A stretch of DNA of 64,000 nt from Mugil cephalus (GCF_022458985.1 NC_061785.1:856130-920129), one strand, 5' to 3'; numbered from the stretch's first letter, positions 10,386 to 22,869 are shown. Notes: a model not told the origin generated them from the letters alone. Numbers and translations are program-made.

Positions 10386-10484
10386 CCTGGATCAGCAGAC
10401 TGCTGTCCATGTTTGGAGTCAACAGGTGGAGCCTTAGACCGCTCAGTCTCCATGGAAACAGCTGGATACAGGAGAGTCTTTGGT
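10386..10484 (-). CDS. NLRC3-like receptor, most upstream repeated exon (copy 3, possible start)
   Basis: This is a diverged relative of the two 114-nt exons: …A-V-S-M-E-T-E-R-S-K-A-P-P, D-S-K-H-G-Q-Q, S-A-D-P-G, ending at a 'gtaagaa' donor with the same GG| split codon. An ATG at 10453-10451 in good context (tttccATGg) could be the translation start. Otherwise the exon opens at an 'aag' acceptor near 10485 and the true start lies upstream. An acceptor four bases earlier (10488) would break the phase. Confidence 0.65.
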
Positions 10485-10589
10485 CTTCCTTTAAACACAG
10501 GACACACATTTTAACAAGCTGACATGTTCCTTAGAAACAGCTCTGAACCAGTCATCACATGCTACATTATAAAGGCTCTCTAAGAGACA

Positions 10590-10900
10590 ACAATCAATCC
10601 TGGAAATGGAAGAATCATTTCTGTCAGTCACATCCTTCATAGTGATGCTGTGGGGCTGCTTCTCAGCATCATGCTATGGGAGACTGGTCAGAAGTGAAGG
10701 AAGGATGAATTCAGCCAAATACAGAGATGTCTTTGAAGAAAACCTGAGACTGGGACCATGGTTCAACCTTTCAGTCCACAATGAGCCAAACAAAGAGACA
10801 AGACAACACTGGAGTGTCTTACACACTCACACTGACCTTAGACCTCAGAGTCAAACTGGGAAGGAGACCATTAGAACCATTTAAGATGAAACCTACAACA
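10590..10900 (+). pseudogene. Tc1-like transposase fragment
   Basis: The plus-strand frame contains M-L-W-G-C-F-S-A-S, G-R-L-V-R-S-E-G-R-M-N-S-A-K-Y-R-D-V and F-E-E-N-L, the conserved region before the last acidic residues of Tc1 DD34E transposases. Downstream 'cacaatgagccaaacaaagagac' is a decayed form of the D-N-D-P-K-H segment. It is truncated at both ends. It lies just upstream of the first recognised NLR exon. Confidence 0.8.
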
Positions 10901-11640
10901 CTGTAAAGTCTCAGATAGTGAAGGCCTCTTCAATACTTTCTACTCTGTTAAATTTATAAAATTGGAAGTTTGGAATCGTACATCCATGAAATATTTACCA
11001 TTAAATAGAAACTAATGAATTCAGAATGTTAGAATATAATAATTGTGTTTCAATCTGCAAGTTTTCAAGATACTCAAGCTGTTTACAATCTCATAAATAT
11101 TCACTTTTTAAAACCTTTAAATTGTCCTTTACAGGGTCAAAATAACACATTTAAAATCCAACATTTCAATGAAGAATAAATATGAAGAAATGGTTATGAC
11201 TCTGATATTTATCATTCAACTTCAAGTGTTGATTTAATTTGATTTGATCCAAACTCTAAAATGATGAAGTTTTCTGGTACAGATGTTTTATTTGTTCTAA
11301 TGTGGATCCAGATTATTGTGTTCCACAGCTGAACGAAAAGTCCAGGTACCATGTAACTGTTTAAACTGGGGGGTGTTGTTAGTTAAAGTGGACAGGGCCT
11401 GAGTTCGTCTGGAGCTACATTGTGATAACTGTAATGATATAAAATAACTTGGCGTGCCTCCAATAAATTCTAAGAAGTAAACAGAAAAGTTGTACTTCCT
11501 TTAACATAAATGTTCTGTTAATCTGTTTATTTTAACTAAAATATCACTTTGTATTTACCACACAGAGAGTTAAATTTCAAAAGGAAAATGATTCATTACG
11601 GTCATAAATGTGTAACTTGTTCATGTTGACCTTAAATATT
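10900..11640. other. AT-rich noncoding, nothing recognised
   Basis: No open frame with coding character and no clear repeat structure. Confidence 0.5.
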
Positions 11641-12430
11641 CAAAACTCTCAATAATCCTTGGTACCTTTAATCCCAAATGATCTCGGATGAACCCGAATA
11701 GATTTAGTCACAACACAAACAAACTCAAATGTGACCCAGCCCACACACACATTCACATCTGAGCTTTTTATCTTAATCCTTAAATAAAACCGATGGTGAT
11801 GGGGGGAAGGACGGCAATGGCAAGATGGCGCGTCGCGGCACGTGCATATGAACCAGTCAAGTACAACGGCTACAGTTTCTCTCCCGGTCCTCACTCTCTC
11901 CCTCTTATGGCAAATATCCTGAATCACACAATTACGCTTAGTAATAAGCTACAGGCTATGTCATGGCGAAAAACCCACAGTATTTATTACCGAAATTAGC
12001 AATTGCTAGCTGCAATGCTAAAGGCTAGCAGTAATTAGCGATTCAGCTCGGGTTTTTACACATTAAAAATAAACAACAGCACCTAGCACCTTAAAACACA
12101 TGATTTACCTCTGGCAGCTTCCAGAGTTCACCCACATCCACCACAGGACGACTCGCCGTCAGTCCTGGAAGTTTTCCCGCTGGTTTTCCCGCTCGGACGC
12201 CCGAAAAAACGCAGCCTCTGCTGGTGCGAACCTGTTGCGCGCTTCGGTGACTCTAAGCTCCTCCCACCTGAAACACGTGCGCACTGGATCGGATGATGTC
12301 ACATACAAAGATGAGAGAATAAAACGATGCTGCGCTACTTCACAACAAACGTGGTCTCTTGACTTTCTGCCGACAACCAAAATGATTAGATTTTTAAACT
12401 ACACCCTTTTTATCTCTGACTCTTTTAACT
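11640..12430. other. CpG-containing block with YY1-like motif, unexplained
   Basis: Compared with its surroundings this block is GC- and CpG-richer (for example 'gatggcgcgtcgcggcacg' near 11823, and about 12140-12290). 'CAAGATGGCG' at about 11820 matches the YY1 core. It may be a promoter or 5' region of a gene or of a transposable element. No coding frame is convincing. Confidence 0.3.
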
Positions 12431-12909
12431 GCACGTGAAACTACAGTTTTTTAACATGTTATAATCAACCATTTTTACACATATTTACCTTCATGAACTA
12501 TTATTTATTACAACACAAACATTTTAACCTCTGTATATGAATGAATGAATGGATATAATAGCCACGGGGCTACAATGGTTTAACAGTGGTGACAATAAAT
12601 CAGGTTGTGTCTTTATCTTTATTTCTTTATGGTTTTGATGATCATGTGACTTCCTGGATGTGTAGCAGCGTTGATGAGAACACGTGACTCAGACACAACT
12701 AAACTCCTGAACCATAAGTTTTTAAAGGTTATTTAAGATATTTGAGACTTGTCAAACTGTCTCTGGTTGACAGATTAAAGGTAAACTCTGGAATAATACC
12801 TGGTAGTATCTGATTGATATTTGAAATCAGCATCAGGAAACATTTGAAGTGAAAATGTACAACACAACATAATCAGAGTGATCCAGTTAAACATTTCCAG
12901 GTTTCTCAC

Positions 12910-13030
12910 CTCAGGTCGACTTCCAGACACTTTCCAGATTCATGTGTTGAGAAGAAGCTGCTCGTTGTCCCTCATTAGTTGTAAAAACTCATCAGAGTGA
13001 CTTTGAAACCAGTCTGACCTGTAGCAGAGA
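12910..13030 (-). other. Candidate 5' UTR exon of the NLR gene
   Basis: The minus strand has a good donor (CCTGAG|gtgagaa) at 12910/12909 preceded by about 110 nt with only tiny open frames. Its position upstream of the coding exons and on the same strand suggests a noncoding first exon. The upstream boundary is not determinable and there is no direct evidence for transcription. Confidence 0.25.
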
Positions 13031-13960
13031 CACAGGAGTTCATCAGCTTCAGTTCTTGTGTTAAAGTTTTGTTCAGTTCAAAGTCCCATCTGATCAGGAA
13101 CCACCTGGATGTGTTCTTGTCCCGGCTGCTTTAACCAGGACGGATCAGGAGGTATCTAGTGTGTACTTTGTACTGCCAGGTATCCCAGAATGCATTTCAT
13201 CAGGAAGAGTTTCTACTTGTCTAATGTGAACGTTGTGTACTTGTTGTTGGTCAACGCCCCAGTCAGAGTCAGAGGAGACTGTTTCCTGGTTCCTTCCTCT
13301 TACCGGCCTCAGCTGATTGGATCATTCATGTGTTGGAGGCGTGGCTTTGATAAAGGCTGAGAGATAAAGATCTGAGCTCACCATCAGGTTTCACCTGTTT
13401 CACCAGTTTTACTTTTAGAAAAAAGGTTGAGTCAGGTTGAGTTCACCTACCAATAGAATGAGAGTAACGCAGTTTTCCCTCCAAACTAACATCACTAGCC
13501 AATCAGAAGTAAGGTGGGGGGTGGGTCTTAGAATGGTGCATTCAGGACAACTTGGGAAAAAATTAACTCTGTGTTGTCAAACTCAGAAATGAGTGTTTCC
13601 AAAATAATAATAAAAAAACAGCTGCTGCGTATATTTTAATGTTCACAAACGGTGACAATAAACCAAACTTATTTTTATCGTCCGAATTGACTGGTAAAAT
13701 GAACGTTATGATATTGGAAATTTCTAAGTTGGAATAAAGATGGATGGAGAGTAAATTTAAATTCATGAAGCTAGAAGAATTAAAACAGTAAAAATAATAG
13801 TTTTAACTAATATTACATGTTAGGATGTTAATTGTGTAAATCAGAGTTAGAATATTATCTACAGCTGTTTTTGTATAAACTGAAACAGACTACTACCAGG
13901 TTAACACAAGGTTGAGGTTGAGGTTTTATCTGTTCATGTTTCCTTTTATAAAACGGCTTC
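13030..13960. other. Noncoding, no gene seen
   Basis: Intergenic sequence; short frames are AT-rich and unsupported. Any promoter of the NLR gene would be expected in or near this region. Confidence 0.4.
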
Positions 13961-13964
13961 AACA

Positions 13965-13997
13965 TACACTCACCGGCCACTTTATTAGGTACACCTT
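13965..13997. mobile_element. Tc1/mariner terminal inverted repeat remnant
   Basis: The 33 bp start 'tacactcaccggccacttta' and continue 'ttaggtacacctt', the well-known end of a Tc1/mariner family in fish. The other terminus and the transposase are not present nearby, so it is a solo end. Confidence 0.8.
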
Positions 13998-14284
13998 CTG
14001 CGTCCTCTTTCATCCTCGGTGGAAGGACAACTCCAGGGACGGTTCTACAGACTCTGTAGGTTTGATGAAATGACACACACCTCCTGCACCGGCCTGGTGG
14101 GTGGGAGAGGAGGACGGAGAGGAGGACCTTTATTTATTATTAGTGTTATAATAAAATATAATAATTATTAATGATAATTAATTATTATTATTAATAATAT
14201 TTTTTATTATTATCATATATTTGATTCAGAACACTCAAGGTCAATGTACAAAATTAAAATATAAAATAAAACTAATTTGAACTG

Positions 14285-14660
14285 AGCTCATAGAGCCTCC
14301 TGGTGGATCATTAGTTCAACGAGTTATTTATGAGCAGCTTCTCATTTACTCTACATCTCGTGGTGGTGGAGAAGATGTTAGTCTGGTGGAGGAGGAGATG
14401 TTAGTCTGGTGGAGAAGATGTTAGTCTGGTGGAGGAGATGTTAGTCTGGTGGAGGAGATGTTAGTCTGGAGGAGGAGATGTTAGTCTGGTGGAGGAGAAG
14501 ATGTTAGTCTGTAGGAGAAGGGTCAAATCATTGGCTGCATCAAGCAGAGGAAACATCTAGAAACTACTAAACTACTGGGTTAAGACCTTTATTACAGACT
14601 GGGAGGATGGTGGAGAACCATGGTCATCGACATGTTCAAGACTATGACTCCAACACACTG
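14285..14660. mobile_element. Tc1-derived repeat with internal minisatellite, copy 1
   Basis: It begins with 'gatcattagttcaacgagtt' and continues into about eight degenerate copies of 'gatgttagtctggtggagga' (14372-14516). It ends in 'attggctgcatcaagcagag', a recognisable piece of Tc1-like transposase coding DNA, running to 'gtggagaaccatgg'. The same three-part arrangement recurs at 61.1-61.8 kb, so this is one mobile family carrying its own minisatellite. Confidence 0.8.
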
Positions 14661-16185
14661 ACTTCTTATTACCTAGTTTTCATCTTAATGTTTATTTAAG
14701 TTATTTAATAAACTCAGAAGTGACATCATGGCTTCTGCAGAGTTCTCTGAAGACCTAGTTTTAGGAGATGTAGTTTTAATTTTAAATTCACAAAACTTTG
14801 CCATCTTCCTTCAAACCGTCAAAATTAAACCTCACCGACCTCTGAGCTTAAGGGTTTCATCACTTTTTTTCTGGAAGGTTAAAGTTGCAAATTCATTTAA
14901 ATTTACAACCAGCAGCAACAACTGTCAACATCTGCTGGACTCTGTGCTGATCTCTATGTTTAATTAAAATGAGTTAATAAAAATGGGAAGTGACATTATG
15001 ACATCTGCTGAGTTTTAGGACATGTTGTCTTAACTTTAATATAACAAGACTTAAACATTCAAAGCACTAATTGCAAGAGAATATAGCCATGTTGCTGTTG
15101 CTCTCACTCAAATTAAACACCTGAAGCACATACAGTCCATTCAATCATGTTCCAAACTCAACTCAAACACCAACTAAATTAGTTACCAAATATCAGAATC
15201 CACATGGCGCTTTGTCTCTGCTGCTACGTCTCGTTATAGAAGAAGATTCCTGACATGTACACCCAGTCCCTTTACATGAAAGTACCTTGAAGAGATACAA
15301 CAGCAACTATAGACATCACTTCATCAAACAAAAGCTGTAACATTTCTCTCACCTTAGCTGAAAGCTTTATTTTACTGGTAATTCAGAAACATTACATTAG
15401 CGAATGAACCAAATCCACTGACCAGCTCTGCTACGCCTGAAAATGACATAAATAATATGAGAAATAAACAAAAAACTGTATCAATCTAGAATAGATAAAT
15501 AATAGTCAGTGATTATTTCCTAAAAATAACCATGGATATGAGCCAGCCTTTTGAACGGTTCCCATCAAAGAACCATGAATCCCATCATTACAGCAAATCC
15601 ACACTGAAATGTGTTCCACTTACTTCCTGTGTTACATTAAAATCCTTCTGGTTGTTTCTAGAGGTTTTATGTTGGAAGCATCAGAGCTACCGTGAGCAGC
15701 AGGTGAATAGTCAAAATTACAGAGTTTACTGAACTTTGAACAGACACAAACTGACCAGTACAAGCCAAAACTCATCAGATTCCATATCACAGACCCTTAT
15801 CATGGCATACGTTGTTAAAACATGATACTGACCTTCAATATCCAGATATATAGAACTACCTCACTAACTTCCCTTCATCCTGCTCCAGAGAATCACTGAA
15901 AGCATTCAAGAGCCTGGAAGGCTACAAACAGACTTCATGATGCACATCCAGCTTTTTAAACGTCACTGGAAGGAGAAGAGTCTCTTCGTCAGAATGTAAC
16001 AAGCTAATCACAGTGCTAAATAGTCTCTGTTATATGCCCACTTATAAAGTTAAAGACATGCTAAATAAACAAGACGCTACACCTGGAAAACACTGGATTA
16101 TGTCCCTGATACAAAGGATCTCAGCACTCTGTTCTCTCATGTTATGCTAGGGATGGGTACCGATGCTGGTTATCATAATGGACCC

Positions 16186-16230
16186 GGTGCTGATGCTAAC
16201 GGTGCTGATGCTAACGGTGCTGATGCTAAC
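16186..16230. repeat. 15-bp tandem repeat, three perfect units
   Basis: Three exact copies of GGTGCTGATGCTAAC. Related 'gctaa'-rich stretches recur near 19.55 and 19.91 kb. Confidence 0.9.
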
Positions 16231-16460
16231 GGTAATAACCAGACTGATCTGGGCGCTTCATTTGGTGCTAATTAATTAGCTTGGCCTCCTTTGCTCTATC
16301 ACTGTGTCGTAACTTCAGTTTTTCTCCTGCATGGATGGAAGTGAACCTTCAACATGTCTGAGACCAAACGTTTGTCTAAAGTTTGTCTGGACTTCACCTC
16401 TAAAGATGCAACAAGGAGGAAACACCTGGAATTACATTCAACAGACCCCACGACACTGGT

Positions 16461-16470
16461 TTATTATTAA

Positions 16471-16512
<42 letters not shown>
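16461..16512. repeat. (ATT)n microsatellite
   Basis: About 17 ATT units with one early interruption. Confidence 0.95.
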
Positions 16513-18017
16513 CATCACACTGGTTCATTTATTTCTTAGTCTTAGTTGTATTTATATTATTTAAATTAATATTCTGTTCAACTTCAACATCACAAAACAC
16601 CTTAAAAAGAATAAGGAATCAATTTTGGACAAAGTTTGTCTGTTTTCACTCTTTAAGCACATAATTTGAAAAGCACGACTTCCTGCCAATATGGTGACGT
16701 TGTGATTGTCAGCTACCGGACCTCTTTAGCTAAACTCTGTCGGCTCTAATGATGAACAAGTGTAATATACAGTTTGGTAAAATTAGGATGGCACAGATCT
16801 GTTCTTGGTTCTGAAACAGCAGAGGTACAGATCAATTATAAGACATGAGAACTTAAAGCTGGACAGGTGTGAGGACTGAACTGAGTTTCCAGAAGAACAT
16901 CTGGAGGAGATTTTAAGAATAAAAGAAAAACTAAAAGTATAACTAAGATTAAATTAATGTTTTTATTTTTATCATTCTTCTTTCCACTCAGTGTTTTATT
17001 CTTAAATGAACTATTAGAACTTGTTATTGTAGGAAGTTAATAACTAAAATGAACACAGATATGGAGCTAAATGAATTCTTCTCCTTTTCCATCAGTTTAA
17101 AACCAGATAAATGTGATTCATGACACACACTAGTGACTACAGAGCTCACAGACTCACACACTGGACACAAGGACTCAGGCTGTGTTTAGTGAGACTTTTA
17201 GTGCAAATATTTCTTTATGTTTTGAGTCATTTCTAAAAGAAGCAAAAACATTTAAACGTCATGTGTCATTTAGTTTGAAGTTTTAATGAAAACGATTAAG
17301 AAGTTTTTATTGAAAAGTGGATTTCAGTGACTCAACATGGGCAGAATTTATCTCTCTAGTTTGTTTTCAGCTCGAATCGAAGTGAAAATGTCACTAATTC
17401 AGAGTCTCACTGCTTTGGCTTTTTGTTGGAGGAAAAATAAACCAAATCCTAAAAGAGCCTCATGTCTGAAAGAAAAGGTTTCACTCACTCTGAGCAAAAA
17501 GTAGAAAACATAATGACTCCTTTATGAATTTATTTCTCTCAGAGACAGAGATTCATGTGTGTCAGTCGTTCAAAGGAAATACGATAAATGAGCGTTAAAC
17601 ACAAACAGAGACGAGAGCGCGGCGGCTTTTGTTCCACAGTCCAAGAGAAGGAGGACGGCAACACACAGACATTTATCAGCAGAACAAACAGGACATCATC
17701 CTGATACACCTGCAGGAGACACTGGAGACACTGGAGACACGAGAGGACACCTGGCTGAGGAGACCACTCCTTTCAGGGCTCATAAATCTGCAGGAGAACC
17801 AGGAGAACCACAACGTTCTGGCTGGTTCGGTTCTGAGGCCGCAGACGTTTGTTCCCTCATTTTATATCAAGTTATGTTTTTCTGTTCAATGGAGTCGTTA
17901 AATCTTCTTCATGAAAACTTCACAAGACAAAGACAGTTTCACTTCAGATGAGCTCACAGCAATAAACATGTTGTTCATTCATCATTATAAAGCATCCCTC
18001 CTAATACCAATAATACT

Positions 18018-18115
18018 TAATACTTAATTATTATTATTATTATTATTATTGTTAGTAATACATTCTATTTCCGGTGCCTTTCTGGCGCTCAAGGTCACTT
18101 TACATTAAAACAAGC
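18018..18115. repeat. Dispersed repeat fragment with ATT tail
   Basis: An ATT run is followed by 'cggtgcctttctggcgctca' and 'aggtcactttacattaaaa'. A decayed relative ('cagaacactcaaggtcaatg') occurs at about 14225-14250, also beside ATT-rich DNA. Probably a retroelement tail; family not identified. Confidence 0.45.
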
Positions 18116-18119
18116 AACA

Positions 18120-20960
18120 AAAAACAATATAAATAGTTATTCCACAATCCTCATAATCATTTTTAGTAATTGTATTTTCATGCTTTACTAAATAATCTAT
18201 TTAAAACGTATGAATTACATATTAATGTATTTACAAACCAGTTATCAGTGGTTTATGTCTGTATTTATATCTGTATCAGGTTTTACTCTTATTGTAAAAG
18301 TCATAATCTAATCTTTGGGTGCAATACTCCTCTGAGCCACAGGAGGGCAGTCAGGCGGTGTTTTCACTGGAGGCTGAGGGTTGACAGGTGTTCTAAGTGT
18401 GAGTGAACTCTGTGACAGGAATGCAAACAATTTTTGACTGCATGCAAATCACAATGAATCTATGACATTTGTGGTGGTTTATGTTATTTTTCGTCAAATG
18501 TATTATTTATTTTATTTGTATAAAGTAACTCATTATTTAATTAAAGTGCAGCAGGAAACAAAGCTGAAAAATGGGAAGAGTGGATTCGTTTGTTGGCTAC
18601 ACGTCCAAACAATAGGCCCATTATCAGCCAGTGGCTCAGTGTTGGACTCTGTCAGTACATTTATTGTTAAATCTGCAGGTTTCAACAGGTTAGTTATAGA
18701 AGCTACCAGGCTAATGGTCACGGGCTAACTGGTAGCATGTCAGTCAGAAGAAATAATCTGTCTGGTTTCCGTCGTGTGATGTATTTCTTGTCCTGCAGGC
18801 TCATCCCTGGAGGGAGCACACCCGGCTGCTCACTAATGAATCTCAAACAACGGCTCTCATTTGTTTTTGTTTGTTGCCGTTCTACAAACTATGTCACTAT
18901 GCAGACGATTTAATTATTTTACAGTCGGCGAGCTTCGTTTCCAGGCTCCAGGAGAGAGATTTCCTTCTTGGTCGTCTCTTCTGGCGCCTGTGAGCAGAGA
19001 TACCGGTAGACATTCACTCATTCACCCGTTCACTGTGTGTAATGAACTGCCTGCTTTAATTATCTGGGCGTACGAGAGACAAACTAATGACTCTATCTGT
19101 CTCTCTGTCCTGGTTCTGCTGCGACGCTCTGGACTCATAAGAACCACCGACAAACGAATATGAGTTTAAAACCAACAGAGATCTGACTAATAAACAGGAC
19201 GGAGTCGAGGAACGTTTTCAGAGGCTTTAGATGAAACAGTCAGAGATAATCAACGTTACAACCACTTCAGTTTAACACAAGTCGATAAAGAATTCTGCTT
19301 TACTTGTGACTCCTTTGTAGATTTGAGCTAAACTTATTTGTCTTAATTAAAATTCAAATCAATTACATTAAGTAGTTGCATGGAATATCGCCCAAGTATT
19401 ACAGCTCCTGTTGACAGAGTTACAGCAACATGACAAAACAACAAAAATGGAATTTTTCTGATGGAAGAGATTCCAGCAGGATGGATGATGTGGTCAGAAC
19501 CTGGGAGGAGACGTTTCAGGGAGGAACTCAGCAGAGACGCCAGTTCCAACGCTAAAAGCAATGCTAATGCTAATGGAGATGCTACAGACGAACCGGGGTG
19601 GAGGCTACAGGGCTCCTCTCTCCAGCTCGAGAGCCCTTATGTGCAGATGCATGGCTTCCACCTCAAGCTGCTTGTTTTTGGTTTCTACCTCCTTTATTTG
19701 GAGGCTACGTGGAGATCCTCCGTGCTCATTTTACTATGACTGGATCTGTGACCGAAAAACGAAGCGTGACAAGAAGACGGACGAGCCCGCTACGCTATGG
19801 CACAATCCTATTTGCATATGGGAACAAAGTAAAATACACAGGGCAGCCCATTAAAATGACCACAGTCAATGACACAAATGACAAGGAAGGAAAACAGAGG
19901 CCATGCTAAAGGTGATGCTAAAGCTGAAGCTAACGGTGACATTAAGGTGAAGCTAACACTGTTGCTAATAGAAATACTACTGCTACCAGCCTGTTAGCAC
20001 TGACAGCAGAATGCTATGAGCAGAGCTAACAGGCTAAATGTAAGCAGCCTTCAACAGACAAATTAAATTCAAATAAAACATCTTTCCTATTTACACTGTA
20101 AGAATCTCAATAATAACTAATAAATTAAGCTGAGGTATAAATGATCTCTACACATATTTAACCAGAGAAATGTTTTAAAACGCTCCGAGCACTCGTCCAG
20201 TTTTATGATAAAAACGGAGGCTGTTCAGATTCCTCTTCAGAGTCTTAATGATTTATTTAACACCAACAAACACGGCGCCTCAAACCGACAGGAGGGAAAG
20301 TGTGTGGATTCCCCTCAGCACCACGCTTCATCTCAGCTGTCATGTCCGACGCTAGCAGCAGCGTGGAAGACAAATTGGGGTTAAAGGTCGACGCCTCGCT
20401 GTGAGCCAGAGGGTGGAGGAGGTCACGGCGATGGGTTCCCATACGTGAGTGAAAGGCCGACAAAGCTGCAGGAGGACGAGGAGGGTTTGCTTTTCTCGTT
20501 TAGAAAATAAAGTGTGGGTCAAAGGTCAGAACAGACACTGAAAGGACGTTAATGAGGTGTTTGTGAGGACCAGAGGACACCAGCTAATATGAGGCCGGGC
20601 CTGGATCTACACGTTTACTACTACATACTAGTACTTCATTTCTGTTTTTATGGTCAAATCTGTGTTGTTGTAAAATACAGTGTCAACATTCAGGACTCTG
20701 GTGGTGATGTTAGATGATGCAAAACATGTACAAATGTGCACAACATCTTCTTCAGATTCTCAGGATTTAAGAATGTTCTTCAAGATCTCGCAAAGACTTC
20801 TTGATTATCTTCTTATTATCTTGATTATCATTCCAGTCTTTTTGCAAAATAAATAAATAAACTCCCACTTAGAACAAACCCAAAGTAACTGAATTGTGTT
20901 TCTGAACATGTTGGAGCTCGTTCATGGTCTTGGTCTCTGTTTAATCTCTATTGATGTGTT
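18120..20960. other. Noncoding, no gene seen
   Basis: No coding exon is recognised. A few stretches (18,790-19,110 and about 20,270-20,470) are less AT-rich and could be conserved noncoding sequence, but nothing in the sequence proves it. Confidence 0.45.
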
Positions 20961-20964
20961 TCAT

Positions 20965-21331
20965 TGTTCATTTAGCAAACAGACTCCAGAGAATATATCT
21001 GCACTGAACGTGTTGAATCAACACCTTCAACAACTGTTTGTGTCTTTTTTGTCCACCATGTGTCCACATGAATGTGTCCCTGTTGCTACGGAGACAAACT
21101 AACTTGTGGACATTGTCCAACCAGAGGAGAGCTGACGCTTCTTATTGAGAACAGTGTCTCCCAGTGAACAGTGGCTGCAGGAGTGGACACATATTAGCAG
21201 CAGCATTGGCAGCTTGTCTTTGTCCTGGTTTGTCTTGGTTTGTCTCCAGCTGTTAGCCGCGTTAGCCCAAGTTTATTATCAGATTAATAATCACATCAAT
21301 CAGGATGATGATTATTCCAGGTTAACTAGTT
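20965..21331 (+). mobile_element. Truncated copy of a non-autonomous DNA transposon
   Basis: Aligns by eye with 33.17-33.69 kb (shared 'gcaaacagactccag', 'ctgttgctacggagacaaac', 'gctgttagccgcgttagccc', then 'gattaataatcac'). It lacks the left terminus and an internal segment of roughly 120-150 bp after 'gcccaag'. Confidence 0.85.
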
Positions 21332-22154
21332 AGAGAGCATCGACGTACGTGACATAATGTGATTAAACGCTTTGATTAGTTTGTTCTTCAGTCGTCTATA
21401 AAGGTGTCAACTGGATGTTTTGACTGATCTGATTGGAACAGAAGATCTTAACTGGAGCAGAATCAGTTCCCACCAGAGAGACTCCAGATCAACTTCCTCT
21501 ACAGTAAAATATCTGTGGGCTAGAAGTTGCTGGAAGTTTCTTTGCAGGTCGACGTTGTTTCGTTCTCTGCTGCCTCACCGATTATTTTATGAAAACAGAA
21601 AAGTGATTCTCTCCTTATTCTCCTGTGAAATCACTTTATTATTAAGAAGCTTCATTTAAAATTCAGCATTCAACCTGTTTTTTATTATATCTTTTTTGTT
21701 TACTATCGAGCACTGGAACCTTTCTTTAATTTAAAAAGATTTTTAGTTTCTGAACAATGAATCTACACTGAGGCCTTGTAAGTATTCCCTTTTGTTATTA
21801 TTCATACTCATCGCACACACTTTTACTAAAGATAAGAAAACAATAAAATGGATTTACTCTTTTCCCATATCTCAACACACGGACGAGGAGTTGGTGTAAA
21901 AGACCAACATTTAGTGATCTGGTGAACTTCCATGACTCCGCCTCCTACAGAGACGCCAGAACAGTAAAAGTAGAGTGAATCCTTCTCAGTTTCTCGGTCT
22001 TGGAGGTTCCTGAGTCTCCAGTCTGAGGAGGGAGTGTGACACGGAGGCTGAGGCTCAGACTGAAGAGCTTCCTGCTGCTTGAGTCAGCGGGGAGCGAACC
22101 AATGACTCGACAGTCACTCAGTGTCTTGTGTTTGTCAAACTAACTCCTCCCTCT

Positions 22155-22865
22155 GTACAGCACAGGGGTCAAACATACGGCCCGTGGGCCAAAAACGGTC
22201 CATCAGAGGGTCTGATCTTGCCCGCAGGGTCCTAATTTACCCACTGGTTTATTCACACAAGTGAACAGAACACAACACTGAGACCAGGACTAGACAGAAC
22301 TAGGACCAGACAGACCCAGGACCAGACAGATCAGGACCAGACAGAACCAGGACCAGACAGAACAGGACCAGACAGACCAGGACTAAACAGTCCAAGGACC
22401 AGACAGACCCGGGACCAGACAGATCAGGACCAGACAGACCCAGGACCAGACAGATCAGGACCAGACAGAACCAGGACCAGACAGACAAGGACTAAACAGT
22501 CCAAGGACCAGACAGAGCCAGAACCAGACAGATCAGGACTAAACAGACCCAGGACCTGACAGATCAGGACCAGACAGATCCAGGACTAAAGAGACTCAGG
22601 ACCAGACAGAACCAGGACCAGACAGCAGACCGACATGAGTCCAGATTGCACTGATTTATATGAAGGAATAATGTTTTTAAAGGATATTTTATTAAATGTA
22701 AACATTCTCCTAATTTACTTGTTCTTTTTTGAACCAAAACAAATGGAAACAGTTTAGAGTTGTCATTTATACGTTTATATTCTTATAGGTTACTATTCTG
22801 TTACTGGTCCAACCCACTTGGGATCAAACTGGGCTGAATGTGGCCCCTGAAGAGGCCGTGATGTT
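22155..22865. mobile_element. Non-autonomous repeat ('gcccgtgggccaaaa' family) interrupted by a minisatellite
   Basis: The left end has 'caggggtcaaacatacggcc' and 'cgtgggccaaaaacggtcc'. The right end has 'gggctgaatgtggcccctga'. These ends are familiar from a common teleost repeat that ends in 'gtttgacaccc'-like sequence. The interior is expanded by a tandem array at 22,280-22,625. Other fragments of the family lie at 32.03, 35.84-36.25 and 55.20-55.26 kb. Confidence 0.6.
22280..22625. repeat. Minisatellite, 'aggaccagacagaacc'-type units
   Basis: About 345 bp of imperfect units alternating 'aggaccagacaga' with 'ccc', 'tc', 'acc' and 'gtccaagg' spacers. On the minus strand it gives a Leu/Ser/Val-rich false frame. 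Confidence 0.9.
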
Positions 22866-22869
22866 TGTT

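Larger units (their letters stand above)
14660..18000. other. Noncoding stretch with simple repeats
   Basis: No gene is supportable. Open frames at about 14.7, 15.5, 16.3 and 17.6 kb lack splice context, homology or coding composition. It contains a 15-bp tandem repeat and an ATT microsatellite, listed separately. Confidence 0.5.

Noticed and set aside
18861..19163. 100-codon plus-strand frame
   Set aside because: No homology, no splice context; composition suggests noncoding DNA.
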